Of a DNA stretch of 64,000 bases, positions 53,845 through 64,000 are shown piece after piece (within the stretch, counting starts at the first letter, position 1; each line of letters opens with the position of its first letter). Made by a program: the position numbers and the translations under genes. Below the pieces are notes generated by a model, which searched no databases, had not been told where the DNA came from, and was given only the letters and a program-made list of their open reading frames with translations. Source of the stretch: Steinernema hermaphroditum (Eukaryota > Nematoda > Chromadorea > Rhabditida > Steinernematidae); contig CM059621.1 of NCBI GenBank assembly GCA_030435675.1, forward strand, positions 1,116,001 through 1,180,000. Direction: 5' to 3'.

Positions 53845-56340
53845 AGCTGGTTTGTTTCTACCTGTAAATCAAAAACTCCTTACGTTTGTGTATTGCCAAT
53901 ATCTATTGAATCATCGGTAACGTTAGAGAGCATAGATGTCCTCAACAGAAGCGAATCTCTGGAAAACGCTGACAACCGCAAAGCTACGGTGTTGCTTACG
54001 CCAAGGACGGGAACGCTCTTGGGTAGTGTTTTCCCAAATAGTTAATCAAACAAATCAATAATTAATCAAATTTTTTCAAAATAGATTATTAAATTCAGTA
54101 TTTTTGACAGTGGACGCTAAGAAAATTATGTTGATCTGATTACTATTGTCGTAGCTCTGTCTGAGATTCACGCAAGACAAGAATTATGGCTAATTACATG
54201 GAGCTACGGCTTCCTAGTGTTCCAAGCTTTCTTGGAATCATTGTGCCAACACAGACGGCCAAGAATGACCACTCACTCAATTTATTTGTGCGAAAAAGAG
54301 AGCGATTGGACGAAAAAATAGGCTGTCTCCAATTCCACATTAAAACTGACGCGATTTTTAGGTTTTTATAATGAGTAATGGCAGGTGCCAAAGGACTCAT
54401 GAGAAGCTGTTTTTGTGACCATGTCTAGACGTACAGTAAGGACGCAGTGCTAACAAAACAGTAGTTTTTAGGTTTTGTGAGATGACGTTTAGTATGCAAT
54501 CCTCATTCAGACATTTACGACTTAAATCTCAGCGAGTGGATGACCCAACCTATCGCTGCGGACACCGACGAAAGATCTCAAACATTTTTATTTCGAATTC
54601 CTTCAGCCATCAAATGGAGAAGTGGTCAAGTTTGAACGACAAAAATTGCTAAAGGAGCATAACCAGTGTATCGGAATCGCGGTTTGGTACACCAGGAAGG
54701 GCACAGGCTTACGACGCTTATAGACATCGTTCAATGCACTGATTCTGACACCTAAGACCTCCTCTATATACTCACTGAAGAGGCGGTGCTTCGTACTTCT
54801 TTGGGCGGGACATGGAGCTTCAAGTTGTCGTCTGTGCGAATTTGTACTTGTTATAAAGATGACTGTCAATAAGTAACAGCTTCTCCAATGATCGTTACGG
54901 TCTCTTCCACACTGACAAAAAAAAAAAACACACATACACAGTACAACGAACACGTCGGTTCACGTCGAAAATCCTTCCGTATCTGAACTGCAAGAAGTGA
55001 ACTTTTCTATTTTTAAAGTGGATACAATATATGCACCTAGCCCTTTCGCAATCGTCACAGATGTTTTAGACAACATCTTGAATGGGCAAAGTCATACGGC
55101 TTAATCTTTTGTAAAATAGCATGATAAACCATAGACGCAGTTCGCTTTTTTGAACTCTAAACTTTGAGTACAAAGCGCAAAACAGCGTGGGCATTTTTGT
55201 TTGTAGAGCTGTTTTCGTGACTCATGCAAAAGATTTACGTGCAAAAGAGTGCAGGTTTCATAGTGCACCTTGAACTGAGCCAAAAAATGTCGGCTTTTTG
55301 ATTCACTTCTAATCTCGCGCTATCTAGTCCAATTTTAAAACCGGTGTGTGAGCCGCCCTGGTATGAGCTGCCCTGACCCCGTGTGAGATGTATTCATTGT
55401 TCATTCCCACACAGCGATCGTGCATTAGTCTCAAGACCCTTGTGTGCCTCGGCCTAATTTTCAAAAAGCGTTTTCAAGCCTTCGTCAAAGCTAGAGGCGG
55501 CTTCGAGTAATATCCGATGCGTTTTGTCCCAAGATTCCTCTCCATCACACCCTACCCAGCTGTCAAGCAAGGTGGTTCCTCTAAACGGTATTTCACGCGA
55601 GATGCTGAATTCCAGATTATTTACTAGTCGATCTAACACTTATTTATGGCGTTGATTGCTATTTACAAAGATACAATGGCAACCGTAGCTGACATGATTA
55701 GTGCAATGGAAAGAACGACAAATCCGTTGAACCATGAACGCTCCCAGGGCTCGAGCATGTAGAGGCCAGTGTGGAGACACCACTGGAGATAGACCCAATT
55801 GTGGTCAGTTGGGCTGTTCTAAAACGATTAGTATTACACACAGAAAAGAGGAAAAGAGACACCTTTTTGACGTGGAATTCACTGCCAGGTTGCTCCTTTT
55901 CGACCATTTTAGCAGTTGAAACAGGACGGGGACCAGACGCAAAAGCTCGTGAATGAGCGATGGCGCGTTATCACGAGCAACAGTGGAGGGAACCGTTTGG
56001 GAGTAACCGGTGGTGCGGCGGCGATAGCGTGATCAATCGATTGATGATGAAGGTGGCAAAGGTCGCTCGCGGCGGAAACCGCGTGCGAGAAACGATGACT
56101 GCAAGCTTAGTCACTTTCCAAAAAAATTGATTTGATTTGTATATTTCACAAGTTTCTTTCATGGATCGAACGTATTTCGATAAACGACGCCGAATAATAC
56201 ACAAACAGAGGATGTCTATTCATTCCTGGCGTGGCGTTGAGGCCAAACCGGTCGATTGTGGTGTGCTTTATGACAATTCGCTGGATTCGATCGAAACGGG
56301 GTCCTAAGCGAATCCGGAACGCAAAGCCAGCCGACCATCC
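53845..56340. other. Intergenic, 2.5 kb
   Basis: 53850-53890 is the conserved block upstream of F3. 54236-54280 resembles the 18238 repeat. 54925-54965 resembles the 3' part of the SINE at 44402. Remaining short frames are unsupported. No gene called. Confidence 0.45.
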
Positions 56341-56440
56341 ATGTATCTTCTTTTAACTTCGGTTTGGACTGTCTTAAGGCATCTTCAATGCACTGGAGTC
56401 CGCGGACTCGAGCCCGCACTCGCTCCGATCTCTGGTTGTG
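56341..56440 (+). repeat. tRNA-like pseudogene or SINE head
   Basis: GTCTTAAGGCATC at 56370-56382 fits the D-arm/A box of a leucine- or serine-type tRNA, and GGACTCGAGCCCGCACTC at 56403-56420 fits a T-arm/B box. The acceptor stem is absent, so it is not a functional tRNA. Confidence 0.4.
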
Positions 56441-56608
56441 ACCCGCCCGTTTTCCACGTGCCTTTAATTGTTTTGGTAATGATAAATTGGGTTTCATATT
56501 ACAAACTTTCAAAAAAACATAACGTACTTTCGTTGTTCCCACGCTCACAGTCTCCTTTTTACGTTTTTCAATATTTAGGGACTTCACATTGTACGTATCA
56601 ATCGGCGT
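56441..56608. other. Intergenic, promoter side of the 56609 receptor
   Basis: Nothing recognised. Confidence 0.35.
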
Positions 56609-57556
56609 ATGTTGAACTATTTCATGTCATCGTGGCTTTATTACGGCCTGGCAGGACTCGGAATCCTGTTTGGTCTATTCTTCATCTATATTGTTGTTGC
56701 TAAATCGCCACCAACTCTCCGAGTATATCGCAACACTTTGTTGAACCTTATCGTGTGGTACATCATAGCCATGTTTCTCTTTGGATTCGTTCAGCAACCT
56801 ACCAATACAATATACGAAGAAATGCTATGCTCCAAATTCTTGGGACTCATTTCGTTCTTTGGCAAGAACGCTCATGTTGTTTCCGGTGTCGCCATTGGAA
56901 TTAGCTGTGAGAATGTCGGGATTGCGATTTGCATATGTTTCTTCTACCGTTACGACCAAATACGAAGTATTAATGGTGCCGACGGGACATACGGATCAAC
57001 CGGGGTGCTCATCTGCGTTCTTGCTCATATTGTGGGATCGACAATAACAGGAATATGGAGCTACCTTCTGATAGCGTCCTCGTCGCTAAGCGAAGATCGC
57101 GGAGCTTACGTTATGTGCTTTAATGACTTTAATTATTCTACTGTAGGTGTGCTCAATATTGTACAAGCTGCCGTTATTGCGGCCGAAGGATCGTTTGTTG
57201 TAGCGCTGACCATCCAAAGTATCAGGATTTTAAAAGCCAAAAGAGCGTTCATTTCCGCACAGACCTATCGCCTTCAAAAACTGCTCACTACCAGCTTAGT
57301 TGTGCTAGCGGTACTTCCACTTCTTTTGGACTTTGTTCCGCTTATAATTGGTAGCATTTCCATGTCTTTTAAATTTTCTGGTAGCTATCTTGTGTACGAC
57401 ATTGCTTGCCGTATTCCTTTTATTGAAGTGATGTTAAGCTGTTCGTTTACACTTGGCTTTATCACGCCCTATCGAGAAGCAATTAAGCAGAAGTTGTGCT
57501 GCAGAAATGATTCCCCGTCTGCAGTTAGCGCTATTGTGAGTACACATAGTGTTTAG
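56609..57556 (+). CDS. Intronless seven-transmembrane chemoreceptor (Srh/Str type)
   Basis: Single frame of 315 residues with seven hydrophobic segments. TM1 is YYGLAGLGILFGLFFIYIVV; LRVYRNTLLNLIVWYIIAMF follows at TM2; the TM5-TM6 link has SAQTYRLQKLLTTSLVVLAV, the family's conserved T-x-x-LQK signature, and TM7 ends FTLGFITPYREAIKQK with the PYR motif. Cys-rich KLCCRND and SAVSAIVSTHS close the tail. It is not closely related to the 21430/27125 pair. No introns, which is unusual. Sensory GPCR by family. AATAAAA at 57583 is a candidate poly(A) signal. Confidence 0.87.
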   Translation: MLNYFMSSWLYYGLAGLGILFGLFFIYIVVAKSPPTLRVYRNTLLNLIVWYIIAMFLFGFVQQPTNTIYEEMLCSKFLGLISFFGKNAHVVSGVAIGISCENVGIAICICFFYRYDQIRSINGADGTYGSTGVLICVLAHIVGSTITGIWSYLLIASSSLSEDRGAYVMCFNDFNYSTVGVLNIVQAAVIAAEGSFVVALTIQSIRILKAKRAFISAQTYRLQKLLTTSLVVLAVLPLLLDFVPLIIGSISMSFKFSGSYLVYDIACRIPFIEVMLSCSFTLGFITPYREAIKQKLCCRNDSPSAVSAIVSTHSV

Positions 57557-58769
57557 GCAGAGTAAACACACCTTCTGTTCGTTAATAAAACGCTTCGTCT
57601 ATGAATACGATTAGAGAGAGGTTTGCACCGATGCTAAGGAGGAAAAGCTTCAACATTTTCGGCCCATTTAACCGAAAAACCATGTCATCTAATCAAAATG
57701 TAAAAATTCGAGGAAAAGGGTAACACTACCCAAACAAAAACATTGAGCACACGGTTTATTATCTGGATTCAACGGCATCACCGGTGTACATTACCCATCA
57801 GATAGCAACAAAGGATGCATGCGACTTGAAACCAACACAAACTGGTGTCAATCGGAAGGTTTAGAAGCGCCACATTCGGTGCGCGCTCTTTTGCGTGCTA
57901 GTAGAATAAGGATGGATGACCGTTCGTTTGATTGATTCCTGTAGAGATGATAGGTGAGGATATTTGAGGTCGAGGGTGATTCCCATAATCGTGGTGGCTT
58001 CGACAAACCCGGCTTGGAGTAGGCTCCGATGTAGGTGTAAGCCTATTGATTTTGTGCGAGTCCGAAGGGCCCTATAGCCCGAGCCCCATTGTCTCAACCA
58101 GTGATCGGAACGACGAGTCCGCCGACAAATGACAACAGTTGACAATTGAGATGACTACTATATAACCCTCTCAACCGTTCGGGAGGAGCGGTGCGAGAGA
58201 GCGCAGACGGGCAGAGAATAGGCAAACTTCTGTGTTCTGGCCACATTTGCCCTGTTCGAGTTGCTTTGAGAACCAGAATCAAACGACAAGGAGGCCGCTT
58301 TTACTCCAGCAAAAAGTGTTTTGAATAGTTCTCAAAAACGGGTAACGCAAATGTTGTTGTCAGTTGCTATCAAATGGTGTCTGTTGTCGGCGGACTCGTT
58401 CCGATCACCGGTCTCAACAGCTTCGAACGAAAGTATACAGCACTGAATGCATCTGTGCCCATCTTAGTTACCGCCGGGGTTTGGATCCACCCGCCATCAT
58501 TCAGTCCAGAGGACATGGAACACCAGGGACCCATACGTTAAACGTCTTGTAGTCCCAAAGTCACAACCAACATAAAATGTGTCCTTTTGTTAAGGGTAAA
58601 CTCCAGTACCAATACAGTAATAAATCGCTTTGAAAACAAGAGTTCTGCATCAGTTCAAAGATCATATTTGTATCTCTATTCAAGTGTGTACTATCCACAA
58701 CAATACAAATTATTGCGTTACGGCCGCGGCCTATATAAACTTGTTTTATGCCACTATCCATTAAAGGAA
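57557..58769. other. Intergenic with inverted repeat
   Basis: Contains the inverted repeat pair described separately (58085-58145 / 58375-58430). On the plus strand after 58375, SVVGGLVPITGLNSFERKYT reads as a protein-like frame of 53 residues ending near 58540; the opposite-strand arm repeats VGGLVVPITG. Too short and partnerless to call a gene. Confidence 0.4.
58085..58430. repeat. Inverted repeat, arms of about 45-55 bp
   Basis: GATCGGAACGACGAGTCCGC (58097-58116) and CGGCGGACTCGTTCCGATC (58390-58408) are complementary except for a three-base insertion, with matching extending into ATGACAACAGTTGAC / GTCAGTTGCT. Confidence 0.55.
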
Positions 58770-59703
58770 ATGTTGCCGCTGCCAATCTACATTCACTATT
58801 GTATTCAGCTGTTTTGCGCATTGCTAGCTACTTTTATCAATCCTATAACATTATATGGGCAGCTAAGATATACAAAGAAGCACGACCAGTTTTCGATGTT
58901 GTTCACCCACATCGTTTTCCACACGATATTCGCCTTTTCAACTGTATTCTTATCGGCAGCGATCATTTTCCAGCAAGAGCGGCACTACACAAGTAGGTGA
59001 ATGACAGATTTTTTCAGAAAATCGCCGTTAAGATCAATTGTTCATCTTCTGGGTGGGCATATTTCATATATCTCTTCATCCGACAGCCGGTTTCATAGAC
59101 CTGCTTGTGGCCGTGGATCGATTATGGGCCATTACCTACCCGATAACTTATGTTAAACTGATAAAGAGACGTCTAATGGCTGTAGCTATTTCGCTGGCTA
59201 CTGTAATATTCGTGTCGGCTGTCGTCCTCTATTCTGTTACTGCAAAAGAGAAAGTTCCTTGGAGGATCCTGATGATTGACTATGTCAGCACGACAGTCAT
59301 GAAAATCGCTTATGTCTTAAGCGCTTCCACCATAATGGCCAATATCGTCATATCTGGGCGTTTTCTTGTAAAACTGAGGCAATGCTGTAGATCTGTAAGT
59401 GCCAGCAATCAGCAGACGACGACGACATCTTTTAGACTGGTAACAAGGTGCGACTAGGATGAACATTGGTTTGTTGATTTGTTTCAGGCAAACACGATTG
59501 TTTTCTACCAAATCATCCTAGAAGCCCTATTCTGGATGGGACCTTGTCTTGTAAAAGTTTTCGCGGAGTACTGCTTTTTAGTCAACGTGACGGCTAATGG
59601 GCCTATAACGATTACTACGTTCACAGTGTACGTCATGGCTTGCAGTCTTTTATATTGGAGAAAGTTGTCGACGCGGAAAACGGAAGCAGGAGGAAGTAGT
59701 TGA
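58770..59703 (+). CDS. Seven-transmembrane receptor (Srx/Srsx-like)
   Basis: Three exons (58770-58992, 59033-59439, 59488-59703) in phase give 281 residues. Exon 1: PIYIHYCIQLFCALLATF and a TM2 with HIVFHTIFAFSTVFLSAAII. Exon 2 carries the TM3 end LLVAVDRLWAITYP, a DRY-like triplet (DRL) as in rhodopsin-type and Srx/Srsx receptors, then TM4-TM5. Exon 3 holds TM6-TM7 (FYQIILEALFWMGPCLVKVF, YVMACSLLYWRKL). It is a bit shorter than usual at the N-terminus, so a 5' exon could be missing. Chemosensory or peptide GPCR; ligand unknown. Confidence 0.75.
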
Positions 59704-60281
59704 TGTTTAGGCGAGATTGGTATATCTAAGCTTTATTAATCAATATAAATGCATTGGTGACACATATGTATGTGCTTCATGTTTATGCAATAGTGAAAGT
59801 GGTAATGAATGGTAAACAACGTTATTTTTTAATCAATTTTATTGAACTATGACAGAAGTAGACCATCGAGAAGGGGCCATCGAGACGATATGCAAGTTTA
59901 CCTGCCTCTGTGTCAAGCAAACAGGAGCATTGGAGCCCTATTGAATGCCCTAATGACCATCCTCTGCGACCTTTGCACGGAAAACACTGCCAGCGACCAT
60001 CAAGCACGCAAACATCCTGTGCTTGTATGGGTCCGGCGCGAATGATTCCAGGGAGATTCACAAACTATATCGTTTTGCTGCTTATGTTTGGAATATCAAA
60101 TTATTATTAGACAAGTGCACTATGTTGGCAAGTCGCAACCACTCGTGGTCATTGTTTTCAGAGCTAACAGGAATAGCGTACTATGTCATAATCGTCCTTT
60201 TTATTGCTTGAACTATGACAGCCAAACCTCTCCATGTTCATACGATAACACTGCTTGTAGAGGGAACAATTTACCGATATA
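59704..60281. other. Intergenic
   Basis: No gene. Probably includes 5'-truncated flank of the RTE copy that follows. Confidence 0.4.
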
Positions 60282-60745
60282 TTGACCAAAATGCTCTACA
60301 AATACATGCTCTACGGTTCCGAAACTTGGTCGCTCACGAAATCAGCGCGGAAGAGGCTTGCGACCGCTCAGCGAAGGATGGAACGCCGAATGACCGGAGT
60401 CCGTCTAATAGACAAGAGGACCAATGAGCGGCTCCGAGGCGTCACGAAAGTGAAGGACATCGACGAAGCGGCAAGAAGAAGGAAGTGGAACTTAGCCTGG
60501 AAGATGGCGAACGGAAGCCCGGAAAATTGGTACAACCGACTCGAAGAATGGCGCCCGCCTGTGAAGAGACCTCTCGGAAGACCTCGAACCCGATGGAGCG
60601 ATGACTTAACGAAGACACTGGGCAGCAAAAGATGGAGGCACCGTGCGCGTCAAGAAGCCAGAGGACGTTGGATAAATATGGGGTGCGACAACATGTAATA
60701 TGTTAGATATCGCAATAAATTCGTAATTCGTAATTGACCAAAAAC
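60282..60745 (+). mobile_element. 3' end of a non-LTR (RTE-like) retrotransposon, 5'-truncated
   Basis: A frame of about 138 residues with YMLYGSETWSLTKSARKRL, QRRMERRMTGVRLIDKRTNE, LEEWRPPVKRPLGRPRTRW and a stop near 60698 corresponds to the C-terminal end of non-LTR RT proteins. A tail of AATTCGTAATTCGTAATTG follows at 60719-60737. Paralogous to 13765-14300 with the same order of motifs. Endonuclease and RT core are missing. Confidence 0.8.
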
Positions 60746-60769
60746 TAACAGCAATATTCTCTGCGACGC

Positions 60770-61968
60770 TTATGAGCTCAACGACTCAAGTGAACCGTCT
60801 ATCTCCTGCATCCTTTCATCGATCATCTCAGACATGTCCATCCCGTTGAGGATAGCGCATGTGTGCGCAGGAATAGCCTGCAATCGAAACATATTTGACT
60901 TCACAACATTAAACTCACAAAGGCGAATGCGCAATTCGCTACCGTCTTCTTGAACTCCTCCATCTTGTCTTCGCTTTGCTTCTCAATAGCCGCTCGATCG
61001 TTTGTGAAGGCGGATAGTTCCTTCAACATAGATAGCAATGATCATTTTCGTCCCATATAACTCACAGATAGAGCTGAATAAGGCTTCGATGTGCAGATGG
61101 TTCTGTAGAAGGACATCGTATCGAAGTAGGTCCACACGCGGCGCCAGTCGCTCGCGAAATTTCGGATGTGGATGTGAGCTTCGTTTTTGAGCTGTAATGA
61201 TGGAGCTAAGTTAAGCAGCGAAGGAATATTGGATCTGCCAGGTCTCTGACTACATGGCTAATACTGTAGATACCATTTTTCGCACACAGTCTCTCTGTTC
61301 GTCTGCTATCTCGGACGGATTTGTCTGTGGCACATGTTGGCCTATGGTTGACCCGGCTCGAACGGGTATGCCGATTAGCCGACCGCTCAACTGATCCTTT
61401 GCCAATTTCTAGTAACTCATCTTCCTTCTGCCCTCGATGGGCGACGCGCTCTGGCTCACCTCGTCTTTCTCGTCAAGCGAAATCGTCGAACTCGTTATGC
61501 TTGTTTCCAGTTTCAATAGGCTCTCTCCGATCATTGTCGACACTTCTTGAATGGCCCCCTAAACCAAACCCATTCGCTTCTGGCACTAACTTTGCTGACT
61601 CACGTCGTCACCCGGGATCCTGTATCGAAGGAGGTACTTCATAGGCTTCACGACCTTGTCAACAACAGCAAATCCGTCACCCAAAGCATAGACCGGGTCA
61701 TTCAAGATTTCTCCTATTTTCGTGTTTGACGCTTCAAGATCGGAACTCACATTTGGCAGGTCATATTGTGAGATATCTAAAAGCGTTGAAGGGCGAAAAA
61801 CAAGACTAAACCTACAGTACGTGGGTTGCTTTATATCCGCTCGAACTCCGCCTCGATCATACAGGCCGTCACAGCTCACTAAATGCCGTTCCATATAGAC
61901 CATAGAGCGACATGTATCAAACCTTTTCCAGGAATAAACAAAGCAAATAACAACGAATATAACATCAT
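60770..61968 (-). CDS. Paralogue D of the unrecognised secreted family (short form)
   Basis: Eight exons (61968-61923, 61878-61816, 61776-61604, 61558-61460, 61408-61274, 61191-61066, 61020-60919, 60877-60770) in phase give 283 residues. Exon 1 is a signal peptide (MMLYSLLFALFIPG). Exon 3 is 173 nt like its match in A and B and ends KPMKYLLRYRIPGDD. Helical segments follow; the last exon opens AIPAHTCAIL (B: AIPIQCCFM) and ends SLESLSS. It stops before the C-terminal domain (HKFPFATAF...FIGF) that A, B and C carry, so it is a natural short form or has lost that part. No frame breaks seen. Function unknown. Confidence 0.72.
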
Positions 61969-62426
61969 TATAACGCAGGGCGTCAGGCCTTGGTGCACGA
62001 GCGAAACGTCGATGGAAATTGATTAATGTTTCGCTGATCGCGGCGAAGATGTTTTTATGCGGCAGCGCATTAATCAAATAAGGAAACTGATCGACGATCG
62101 AACGAGTTTGCTGTTTTTCTATGCAACACCCGGACAGGTTCCGGACGGTTTTGGAATTCAGATTAATGGCTGCCTGATTTGCTTAAAAGTGCATGAGTAA
62201 ACGACCATGATGTTTTGCGCGTAATTGAGTTAAGACGGAAATCAGTGACCAGGAAGTTGTGGGATTCAATTTGACATCGGTAATATGTCGCGTTGGCTAT
62301 CATTGAGACCCTCATCAAGCCAAGTATATAAATTAGGACCGTATGCAGACAACTTCTGTGAATAGGGTGGATGTACATTCTTTACTACTTCTACTACGGA
62401 AATACAACACTTGAATCAGGTTACAC
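61969..62426. other. Intergenic between paralogue D start and collagen stop
   Basis: Promoter region of D; nothing else recognised. Confidence 0.4.
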
Positions 62427-63674
62427 CTAGGCAACCCTGCGTTGCTTGTAGCCGCCTCCTCCTCCACCTCCAGCACCGCCACCGCCACCTCCAAATCCTC
62501 CACCTCCGCCACCAGTGCCTCCACCGCCGCCGCCGAATCCTCCTCCTCCGCCACCGGCACCTCCACCGCCACCTCCGAATCCTCCGCCTCCTCCGCCGCC
62601 ACCATGTCCTCCACCACCACCACCACCGCTGCTCGCCCCAAATCCACTGACTCCGGCAGTTCTGGGCGGGCAAGGACAGTACTGAGCATCGTGGCCAGGT
62701 TGACCAGCACCTCCAGGGCCACCGGGTCCGCCATCTTGTCCAGGAGATCCAGGGTTACCCGGCGCGCCGGGAGGCCCTGCTGGTCCGGCAGGTCCTGCTC
62801 CTCCAGGGGCGGCAGGGGCACCAGCATTTCCTGCAGGTCCAGGCGGTCCAGCAGGGCCAACGGGTCCAGGAGTACTTGTCGAACGAGTGCCAGGGGCTCC
62901 TGGGTTTCCAGGCGCTCCATCGTTGCCGGGGCCTCCGGGTGCTCCGGCATCTCCGGGAGGACCCTGAGTTCCAGGGGCTCCAGGATTTCCAGGAGCACCA
63001 GGTTGACCTGGGTTTCCAGCAGGTCCTGGAGGGCCAGCAGGTCCATCGGGTCCAGCAGGTCCGGGGGCTCCAGCGGGACAAGTAATGCATCCTCCGCCGC
63101 CATGGCTCGTTTCACCTGCTGTGGCTTGTCCAGCGCGGCCATCCTGTCCACGTTCTCCGGGCTGGCCGGGTTCTCCAGGCTGTCCGGGTGGTCCGGGCGG
63201 ACCTGCAGGGCAGCCGCCCGCCTGGCGAGAGCATTCTGAACGGAAGGTTAATCGAGATAATGAACAAACTACTCACGGCATCCGCCTCCTTGGGTTTGAG
63301 TTCCTCCGCTGACTCCGGCATCGTACTGTCTCTTCTGGCGGAAGATCGAATCGAAATTGAACTGATTCCGATTGCGGACAATCTTTGCATCCATCATTCC
63401 CTTCCAAGCCTGGTTGGATAACGTCTAGACACGAATTCTCAACTGCAGAATTTTTGCTACCGTATACCTTGAACTCGTCCATATCGGCCAGAACCTCTCG
63501 GTACATGTCGTTAACCTCCATGAAGAGATTTCCGATGACCAGAAGACTGACTGCAATGGCGATACCGCTGCCAGCGGAGGCCAAGAAGGCCACTGCCTTA
63601 ATCCCCGACATGACCAGCACCGGAGGATGACTTGTGGATGCCTTCCATCGCTTATATATCGTATCGTGGGACAT
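62427..63674 (-). CDS. Cuticle collagen
   Basis: Three exons (63674-63468, 63409-63277, 63235-62427) in phase give 382 residues. The N-terminal part has a membrane segment ([20 protein letters not shown]) and the collagen N-terminal domain features [13 protein letters not shown] and AWKGMM. A furin-like site RQKR lies in [11 protein letters not shown]. Then come Cys-containing spacers ([12 protein letters not shown]), Gly-X-Y blocks with [13 protein letters not shown] between, further triplets with short interruptions ([19 protein letters not shown]), a CPCPPRTAG boundary, and a Gly-rich tail of [11 protein letters not shown] type ending GYKQRRVA. Secreted to the cuticle after prolyl hydroxylation and trimerisation. 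Cys groups flanking the triplets match nematode cuticle collagens. Confidence 0.95.
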
Positions 63675-64000
63675 GGTCGATGTGTTTTTATGGGATTAAT
63701 GGATTATAATGTGACACTTCCGACCCCCCAGCTCGGGGAAACCCGCTATCGCGGAAGTCATCGTTTTCATCTTGATGGGATCCTTTGCACAGAAACTGGA
63801 TTGAGTCGCGTGGAAGCAATTGACCACAGATGCGGTTCATCAACATGAAAAGACAAAAACAAAAAACAATATGAAATATTCCTCTTCACCAGTAAACTCT
63901 ATCGAATACGTGAAGTATTTTGGACTGATATGAATGGTCCTTCCAAAAGTGTTTACCCAAAGGTACCTGATCGGGGATATTACGTTTATAAAATCCTGAT
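63675..64000. other. Intergenic, promoter side of the collagen gene
   Basis: No TATA box obvious; nothing else recognised to the end of the window. Confidence 0.35.

Noticed and set aside
62411..63239. Plus-strand Ser/Arg-rich 265-residue frame
   Set aside because: Shadow of the minus-strand collagen; compositional artefact of Gly-Pro codons.
1..64000. CRISPR arrays, bacterial operons, rRNA genes
   Set aside because: None seen; the DNA is eukaryotic with spliced genes, and the tandem arrays present are minisatellites.

Overview
The window is eukaryotic and almost certainly from a free-living rhabditid-type nematode. The evidence is a cuticle collagen, large nematode-specific 7TM chemoreceptor families, a GT92 glycosyltransferase, short GY-rich secreted peptides of the nlp/YGGYG kind, and introns of mostly 40-60 nt that begin GTAAGT/GTGAGT and end in TTTCAG/TTTAG. 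All coding models below were read by hand across GT-AG (once GC-AG) junctions and checked for phase; none has transcript support.

Layout. 0-4 kb: MADF-domain gene (-), a palindromic CG-rich repeat, a 401-bp foldback element with 8-bp target duplications (hAT-like MITE), and a GT92 glycosyltransferase (-). 4.5-9.5 kb: two divergently oriented paralogues (A and B) of a secreted protein family I do not recognise; paralogue C lies at 40.9-46.1 kb and D at 60.8-62.0 kb. 11-13.4 kb: a repeat-bearing protein with a Lys-rich tail (+) and a coiled-coil protein (-). 13.7-23.2 kb: an RTE-like retrotransposon 3' end, a Trp-repeat secreted protein gene (E1) whose whole 0.8-kb locus recurs inverted at 22.4-23.1 kb (E2; third member E3 at 46.6 kb), two chemoreceptors, a GY-rich peptide, and decayed copies of an unknown coding sequence. 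23.7-32 kb: a seven-exon chemoreceptor (F1), a partial and a complete single-exon chemoreceptor, an uncharacterised intronless gene, and a Mn-type cation diffusion facilitator. 33-40 kb: two more GY-rich peptides, a small membrane protein, a tryparedoxin/nucleoredoxin-like protein, and repeat-rich intergenic DNA. 40.9-46.1 kb: paralogue C, interrupted by a miniature LTR element (TRIM) sitting in a minisatellite, a tRNA-derived SINE, and a 944-bp terminal-inverted-repeat transposon. 50.7-53.9 kb: two seven-exon chemoreceptors (F2, F3) as a tail-to-tail inverted duplication. 56.6-59.7 kb: two further chemoreceptors. 60.3-63.7 kb: a second RTE-like 3' end, paralogue D, and the collagen.

There is no operon-like pathway here. 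The theme is lineage-specific expansion of secreted and membrane proteins facing the environment (chemoreceptors, peptides, Trp-repeat proteins, the A-D family) within transposon-rich DNA. The most interesting observation is the A-D family: conserved exon boundaries, N-terminal signal peptides, and an apparent one-base reading-frame break at the same homologous codon of the last exon in both A and C, while B is intact.
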